Assembly: GCF_000368625.1 (NCBI RefSeq)
Contig: NZ_KB849576.1
Span: 310,001-374,000 of the forward strand
Reading direction: 5' to 3'
From: Acinetobacter schindleri CIP 107287
Lineage (GTDB): Bacteria > Pseudomonadota > Gammaproteobacteria > Pseudomonadales > Moraxellaceae
Length of the DNA: 64,000 nt
Under the pieces are notes generated by a model, which did no database searches, had not been told where the DNA came from, and saw only the letters and a list, made by a program, of their open reading frames with translations. Both the position numbers and the translations under genes were made by a program. How positions within the stretch are numbered: the stretch's first letter is position 1; every line of letters starts with the position of its first letter. This document shows, one piece after another, positions 62,022-64,000 of the stretch.

Positions 62022-62828
62022 TTGATCGACCTACTCAAATCAGGGTTTGAATTTTCTTATAAGGCAGCATCGGCTGCCTTATTTGGGATATTACTCCTGC
62101 TGGCTTTTGCTTTTAGCGCTTCAATGGGGAGTGAACTGTTTTACGGCTTCTACCGTTATGACTATCTTCTATTTTATGCTCTGGTGATTCAGGTCATTCT
62201 ATTGTATGCCAAATTAGAATCCTGGGCAGAAGCCAGAGTCATTGCGCTATTTCATATTCTGGCGATGGTGATGGAAATTTTTCTGACTCATCCAGCGATT
62301 GCTTCCTGGCATTATCCACAACCCGCCATTTTCAAGATCTTAACCGTCCCGTTGTTTGCAGGCTTTATGTATTCAGCTGTAGGCAGTTTTTTTGCGCGTT
62401 CATTACGTCTGTTTCAGGTCTCTTTTAATCACTTGCCTGATTTTGCCAATATGATGGCACTGGCCGTGTTGTCCTATATTAACTTCATGAGCAAGTTCTT
62501 TATTCCAGACTATCGTATTCTTCTTTTTATCTGGAGCGCGCTGATCTTCTGGAAAACTCAAATCCGCTTTCAGCTGAACCGGCATTCCTTTCAGTTGCCG
62601 ATGTTACCGGTCCTGGCTTTACTGGCTTTTATTATCTGGATTGCAGAGAATATCAGTACCTTTTACCAGATCTGGCTCTATCCAAGTCAGGTAGAAAAAT
62701 GGCATATGGTCGGCTGGGCAAAATTAGGTTCCTGGTACTTGTTATTATTGCTCAGTCTGGTTCTGGTTATGAAGATTTTAGGGGTGCGTGATTCTAGAGG
62801 AAATTGGCAGTTGAAAGCTTCTTCATAA
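62022..62828 (+). CDS. DUF817 family integral membrane protein
   Basis: This 268-residue protein with about eight membrane helices contains ASWHYPQPAIFKILTVPLFAGFMYSAVGS, typical of DUF817 (YoaT-like); that quote spans two adjoining motifs, ASWHYPQP and PLFAGFMYSAVGS. The start is TTG at 62022, supported by AGGA eight bases upstream and only 10 bases from hemE, so it is co-transcribed with hemE. Function is unknown. Confidence 0.83.
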   Translation: MIDLLKSGFEFSYKAASAALFGILLLLAFAFSASMGSELFYGFYRYDYLLFYALVIQVILLYAKLESWAEARVIALFHILAMVMEIFLTHPAIASWHYPQPAIFKILTVPLFAGFMYSAVGSFFARSLRLFQVSFNHLPDFANMMALAVLSYINFMSKFFIPDYRILLFIWSALIFWKTQIRFQLNRHSFQLPMLPVLALLAFIIWIAENISTFYQIWLYPSQVEKWHMVGWAKLGSWYLLLLLSLVLVMKILGVRDSRGNWQLKASS

Positions 62829-62966
62829 AATTAATGTTTTCTTTGGTTAACATGGACGTTTTTGACATTGCGTATCGATCAGCTTCCAGCTAATCTGCTT
62901 AATGTGTAATATAAATTACATAATTATATCAATAACAAAGATGCAGAGAATAACCGGAGAATAAGT

Positions 62967-63437
62967 ATGTTGAAAAAAATTATGCTCGCAGCAGTATTAG
63001 CGACTGGTTCGAGCCTGGCGATGGCTGACAATGATGTTGGTTGTGGTGTCGGTAGTCAGGTGTGGGCAGGTCAGTCAGGCATTATTCCTAAACTGCTTGC
63101 TGGTACTACAAACGTTCTGTTTACTAACCAATGGCTAGGGATTACTTTCGGTACCTTGGGTTGTAGCCAGGGAGGAACAGTCACTGCACAAGTTGTGACA
63201 TTTACCAATGAAAATGCGGAAGCATTGGCACGCGATATGGCTGTTGGTGAAGGTGAAAGCCTGAATGTACTGGCAGAATTGCTGAATATTAAATCTGAAG
63301 ATAAAGCACGCTTCTTTATTTTATCCAAGCAGAATTTCTCTGAAATCTATTCAGAAGAAAATCAAAATACTTTACAGGTTTTGAGCTCATTACAAAACGT
63401 GATGGCTAAAGATGAAGTGTTAAAATCTTACATCTAA
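62967..63437 (+). CDS. DUF3015 family exported protein
   Basis: This 156-residue protein has a clear signal peptide (MLKKIMLAAVLATGSSLAMA) and a mature start DNDVGCGVGSQVW typical of DUF3015. Two cysteines are visible in the mature part (VGCG and LGCSQ), probably a disulfide. CGGAGAA precedes the ATG. It is a periplasmic or secreted protein of unknown role. Confidence 0.87.
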   Translation: MLKKIMLAAVLATGSSLAMADNDVGCGVGSQVWAGQSGIIPKLLAGTTNVLFTNQWLGITFGTLGCSQGGTVTAQVVTFTNENAEALARDMAVGEGESLNVLAELLNIKSEDKARFFILSKQNFSEIYSEENQNTLQVLSSLQNVMAKDEVLKSYI

Positions 63438-63446
63438 CGGATCCTT

Positions 63447-63475
63447 AAAAAACCCTGCTACTGGCAGGGTTTTCT
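63447..63475 (+). terminator. Rho-independent terminator after the DUF3015 gene
   Basis: AACCCTGC / GCAGGGTT with a five-base loop, A-tract before and TTTCTT after. Confidence 0.85.
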
Positions 63476-63509
63476 TATGACTATAAAAACCCAAGAATAC
63501 GTTGACTGA

Positions 63510-64000
63510 ATGAAATATGCCTTTTTAATCATAGCTTTGCTATCGAGTCCCATAAGTTTTGCTACGACCATTTCCCCAGATATTCAGCCTTATCTTGATC
63601 AGGCGGTACAGAAGCAGCTGTTTAAGGCGGAAACCTGGCAGCGTTTAATGTATGCCAATAGCAAAGGACAGAGTGAGGTCAGCTACTCTGGTTATTTTCT
63701 GGCGGAGCAGGGAGGAAGTAACCTGCAACAGGAAATGCAGCAGAATATACAGGCATTATTTTTAGCAGCTGCCCCCAACCAGTCCGTGCGCTGCAAGTTT
63801 CCCGCACGTAGTCACTGGCTCATGCAGCAGTTAAATATCTCTGAGCAGCAATTGCCTGAGCTAAGTTGCCCTGATCTTGAACGCTGGATTGGGGAGGTTA
63901 AGCCTTACAAAGCTACCCTGATTTATGCGACAGATTTTATGGGGAATCCGAGCTCAATGTTTGGGCATACTTTGCTGCGTCTGGACCCTAAAGACCAGCA
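63510..64000 (+). CDS. DUF4105 domain protein, partial (cut by the window edge)
   Basis: The frame opens at the ATG at 63510 and is still open at the right edge after 163 codons. It starts with a signal peptide (MKYAFLIIALLSSPISFA). Later SSMFGHTLLRLDPKD is the hallmark of DUF4105, also called the lipoprotein N-acyltransferase Lnb domain. It is a probable outer-envelope or periplasmic protein. The ribosome site is weak. The C-terminal part is outside the window. Confidence 0.85.
   Translation, partial: MKYAFLIIALLSSPISFATTISPDIQPYLDQAVQKQLFKAETWQRLMYANSKGQSEVSYSGYFLAEQGGSNLQQEMQQNIQALFLAAAPNQSVRCKFPARSHWLMQQLNISEQQLPELSCPDLERWIGEVKPYKATLIYATDFMGNPSSMFGHTLLRLDPKDQ

Overview
The window is bacterial chromosome, most likely from an Acinetobacter species (Moraxellaceae) that I cannot name. 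Pointers are an RNase HI-DnaQ fusion, a very long MltD-like lytic transglycosylase, the lldP-lldR-lldD-dld lactate operon, AT-leaning coding sequence and an autotransporter with an ESPR-type signal peptide. I see no insertion sequence, prophage, CRISPR array or replication origin. Genes at both edges are cut.

Layout. 1-9974: partial rnhA-dnaQ fusion (minus), a LysM-rich MltD lipoprotein and a complete yejABEF-type peptide ABC transporter. 9975-12787: an old-yellow-enzyme oxidoreductase behind a clear promoter with a palindrome over its -35, and a convergent heme-oxygenase-like diiron protein. 12962-20428: five tRNA-Glu(UUC) genes of identical sequence, interspersed with two tandem paralogous hydrolases, an MmuP-like permease, a tiny membrane protein and a TonB receptor behind Fur-box-like sites. 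20449-25035: rnt, pyrC, a diguanylate cyclase and argG. 25280-30968: lactate utilisation, with two LldR-type operators exactly 105 bp apart. 31128-33839: a small membrane protein, fadH and tRNA-Ser(UGA).

34428-42680: a QseBC-like two-component pair whose kinase is broken by one in-frame amber codon, divergent from a periplasmic thiol-redox operon (dsbD, an Lgt-like/TlpA fusion, dsbG, a DUF202 gene). Next comes a BigR-type persulfide-sensing regulator divergent from two YeeE/YedE half-transporters and a Blh-type persulfide dioxygenase. 42837-57243 is the most unusual part: a NarL-type response regulator and a 7TMR-DISM-like histidine kinase, divergent from an 11.3-kb gene for a 3753-residue glycine-rich autotransporter with about 37 repeats of an AQSIGGGGG-type unit. 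57367-64000 is ordinary: a methyltransferase, pirin, an L,D-transpeptidase, hemE, a DUF817 protein, a DUF3015 protein and the start of a DUF4105 protein.

Together the window mixes housekeeping genes (hemE, argG, pyrC, rnt, dnaQ, tRNAs) with envelope, redox and carbon-source modules. The best candidate for an undescribed system is the two-component pair plus giant autotransporter. Protein families were assigned by reading motifs; no database search was possible.
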